A DNA stretch of 15,215 bases from the NCBI GenBank assembly GCA_900539715.1, contig UQDA01000043.1, positions 1-15,215 of the forward strand, written 5' to 3'. The notes under the pieces are model-generated. The model was not told the origin of the DNA. It saw only the letters and a list, made by a program, of their open reading frames with translations, and did not search any database. A program made the translations under genes and the position numbers. Below, piece by piece: positions 13,186-15,215 of the stretch (the stretch's first letter is position 1; every line of letters starts with the position of its first letter). Source of the stretch: an uncultured Lachnospiraceae bacterium. Its GTDB lineage: Bacteria > Bacillota > Clostridia > Lachnospirales > Lachnospiraceae.

Positions 13186-15147
13186 ATGATACAGAAGGAA
13201 AAACTGGTCCAGTTTTATTTCAATCAGTATAGAGACAGTGCGCTGAAGCTGAAAAAGAAGAATAGCGACGGAAAAAAGACGTATGAGCAGAGAATAGGAC
13301 GTCTGGCAGGCGAGATGAAACATATGAAACCGGGGCGTCTGACCCAGCCGCATCTGGAGGAATATCATCGCCAGATACGGAATATGGCATACTATGCGTT
13401 CAAGCAGAAAAATCAGTTTGCGATTATGCAGATACGGGATTTTTTGATGGAGGAGCTGGTGCGTCTGGATATGGAAACGATGCGCCCCGAGGAGCAGGAG
13501 CTTGTTACGGGCCGTTTTCTGGAGTATCTGAGGACAGAGCGGCCGGGAGAAATCTGTCAGCAGACGATGAAAAGTCTGGCACGTTCGTATGCGGAATACG
13601 GCATCCGCAGTCAGATAATCGACCTGGTTCCGACGCGTCCGGAGATGGAATTTCCGAAGGCGCTGGAAATGAAGCGTCATTTTATCCTGCATATCGGTCC
13701 GACCAACTGCGGTAAGACCTATCAGGCACTGCAGCGCTTAAAAGAGGCGTACAAGGGCGTTTATCTGGGGCCTCTCCGCCTGCTGGCGCTCGAAGTCTAT
13801 GAAAAAATGCGGGAAGCGAAGATAGCCTGCACGATGCTGACGGGCGAAGAGCGGATATATGCGGAAAACAGCCGCATCACGTCCTCAACGGTGGAGATGC
13901 TGGATATCGATCAGGTTTATGACGTGGCGGTCATCGACGAGGCACAGATGATAGCCGATGCAGAGAGGGGACATTCGTGGACGCGCGCGATACTGGGCGT
14001 GCAGTGTCCGGAAATTCATGTGTGCATGAGCCCGGCGGCAGAAGCTGTGGTAACGCATTTGATAGGTTTGTGCGGCGATACGTTCGAGGTGCGCCGGTAT
14101 GAGCGCAAAACAGCTCTTTTGTGTGAAGAAAAGCCTTTCGTATTTCCTGATGACGTACAGGAGGGAGACGCCCTTATCGTCTTTACAAAACGGGCGGTTT
14201 TGGATATCGCGGGACGGCTGGAACGGGAAGGAATGAAGGCGAGCGTTATTTACGGCAGCCTGCCGCCTGAAATCCGGCGCAGACAGATACGGATGTTTTC
14301 TGCGAAGGAAACAAAGGTAGTCGTTTCCACGGATGCGATCGGCATGGGACTGAATCTTCCGGTACGCCGTATCGTGTTCGTTCAGACGGAGAAATTTGAC
14401 GGGAAAGGGACGCGTGCCTTAAAGATAGAGGAGATAAAGCAGATAGCCGGACGCGCCGGACGCTTCGGCCTTTACGATACAGGCTATGTGAGCGCGGTCG
14501 GGAACGAAGGGCTGGAATATATCAGCACGCACTTTTTACAGGAGGAACCGAAGGTAGATCATGTGACGCTGGGCTTCCCTCAGGTGCTTCTGGATATGGC
14601 GGAGCCGCTGGATGCGGTGCTCAAAATCTGGAAATCGGTGGAGACGCCGGAGCCTTTTGAAAAGATAAGTATTGAAGAAATGCTGTTTTTGTACGAAAAG
14701 GCATATAAGGACCGGAAGGAGATAGACGGTTTTGAGGATAAGCATCTGTTATACCGGATGCTGACCTGTTCGATAGATATTAAAAATCGCGATATTGTAG
14801 CGCTCTGGCTCTACTATTGCAAGACTTATACGGCGGATGTGGCGCTGCATTTTCCGGCGCTGATGATGTGTACGGACGCAGGGCTGATGCGGTATGAGAC
14901 TTTTTATAAAATGCTGGATTTATATTATCAGTTTTCAACGCGTCTCGGAAAAAATATCGATACCGACAGGCTGGTGCGCGAGCGTGAAAAGACAGAAGAA
15001 ACGATCATGCGCTTTTTGACAAAGAGCAAAAATGATTATATCCGGAAATGCCGTTATTGCGGTGCGCCGCTCCCGGTAGGTTCGGCGTTCCTTGTATGTG
15101 ATAAATGCTATCGGGAGACGAAAAAGGACAGAAGGATGCACAGATGA
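13186..15147 (+). CDS. SUV3-like SF2 RNA helicase with C-terminal zinc ribbon
   Basis: 653 aa; the ATG at 13186 is seven bases after GGAG (13175-13178). The N-terminal about 160 residues are helical and basic, without a recognised fold. The helicase core starts with HIGPTNCGKTYQAL (Walker A, Lys177), in the SUV3-specific GPTNxGKT form, then VYLGPLRLLALEVYEK, LTGEER, motif II DEAQ (251-254) in a SUV3-like IDEAQMIADAERGHSWTRA, a second RecA lobe with STDAIGMGLNLPV, and motif VI QIAGRAGRFG (from 419). At the end a CX2CX12CX2C site (Cys622, Cys625, Cys638, Cys641) forms a zinc ribbon. Mitochondrial SUV3 unwinds RNA for PNPase in the degradosome, so an RNA turnover role is a reasonable inference. 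It has its own promoter and no visible terminator before the window ends. Confidence 0.9.
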   Translation: MIQKEKLVQFYFNQYRDSALKLKKKNSDGKKTYEQRIGRLAGEMKHMKPGRLTQPHLEEYHRQIRNMAYYAFKQKNQFAIMQIRDFLMEELVRLDMETMRPEEQELVTGRFLEYLRTERPGEICQQTMKSLARSYAEYGIRSQIIDLVPTRPEMEFPKALEMKRHFILHIGPTNCGKTYQALQRLKEAYKGVYLGPLRLLALEVYEKMREAKIACTMLTGEERIYAENSRITSSTVEMLDIDQVYDVAVIDEAQMIADAERGHSWTRAILGVQCPEIHVCMSPAAEAVVTHLIGLCGDTFEVRRYERKTALLCEEKPFVFPDDVQEGDALIVFTKRAVLDIAGRLEREGMKASVIYGSLPPEIRRRQIRMFSAKETKVVVSTDAIGMGLNLPVRRIVFVQTEKFDGKGTRALKIEEIKQIAGRAGRFGLYDTGYVSAVGNEGLEYISTHFLQEEPKVDHVTLGFPQVLLDMAEPLDAVLKIWKSVETPEPFEKISIEEMLFLYEKAYKDRKEIDGFEDKHLLYRMLTCSIDIKNRDIVALWLYYCKTYTADVALHFPALMMCTDAGLMRYETFYKMLDLYYQFSTRLGKNIDTDRLVREREKTEETIMRFLTKSKNDYIRKCRYCGAPLPVGSAFLVCDKCYRETKKDRRMHR

Positions 15148-15202
15148 GCCTGCGAAATAGCGGGGCTGGACGAAAAACGGCTGCTGCCGGAAATCTGAAA
15201 AG

Positions 15203-15215
15203 ATGACCGGCGGCA
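15203..15215 (+). other. Possible start of the next gene at the window edge
   Basis: The helicase stop overlaps an ATG (ATGA at 15144-15147) opening a 20-codon frame that ends in a second ATGA at 15203-15206. The second ATG opens a frame MTGG that runs off the window. With only four codons visible this is no more than a hint. Confidence 0.15.

Noticed and set aside
15144..15206. 20-codon frame overlapping the helicase stop (ATGA)
   Set aside because: Too short, no recognisable content, and it may arise by chance from the overlap; a gene here would need sequence beyond the window.

Overview
The window reads as a chromosomal segment of an anaerobic, spore-forming Firmicute, most likely a Lachnospiraceae-type Clostridium relative. 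Pointers are the spoIIID sporulation regulator with a sigma-E-like promoter, Clostridia-style proteins (DUF3048 lipoprotein, patatin with a DUF6363-like tail, SUV3-like helicase, XpaC/TelA pair), strong AGGAGG-type ribosome binding sites, and intrinsic terminators with clear T tracts. This placement is inferred from protein character; no database was searched.

Layout. 1-1566: 3' part of a MurJ/SpoVB-type lipid flippase gene, cut by the window edge. 1754-3736: DUF3048 lipoprotein followed by a divergent cobS-like gene, ending in a terminator shared with the convergent ROK sugar kinase (3815-4792, minus). 4865-5044: divergent promoter region; the rightward transcript starts with a three-hairpin leader before a PLP aminotransferase (5045-6259), which is translationally coupled to a patatin-like lipase (6256-7110) and followed by uppP (7177-8028) and a terminator. 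8148-11161: a three-gene stress-type module, XpaC-like membrane protein, TelA-like protein and a small zinc-ribbon protein, driven by a promoter embedded in the uppP terminator. 11162-11496: non-coding, with decayed 33-bp tandem repeats and a large palindromic structure. 11497-11568: tRNA-Gln(CTG) with its own promoter and terminator. 11874-12131: spoIIID (minus). 12289-13109: remnant of a VanT/Alr-type racemase, lacking the PLP-lysine part and frameshifted. 13186-15147: SUV3-like RNA helicase with a C-terminal zinc ribbon, under a near-consensus promoter that overlaps the racemase stop.

How the genes fit together. The flippase and UppP both serve the undecaprenyl-phosphate cycle of wall synthesis. 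XpaC/TelA/zinc-ribbon is a conserved Firmicute neighbourhood linked to envelope or toxic-anion stress. SpoIIID is the mother-cell regulator of sporulation. The others are housekeeping or orphan enzymes. I see no phage, transposon, CRISPR array or toxin-antitoxin pair. The points most worth checking are the structured leader at 4947-5042, substitutions at normally conserved active-site positions in the ROK kinase and in CobS, the repeat remnant and palindrome behind the zinc-ribbon gene, and the bacterial SUV3 homologue.
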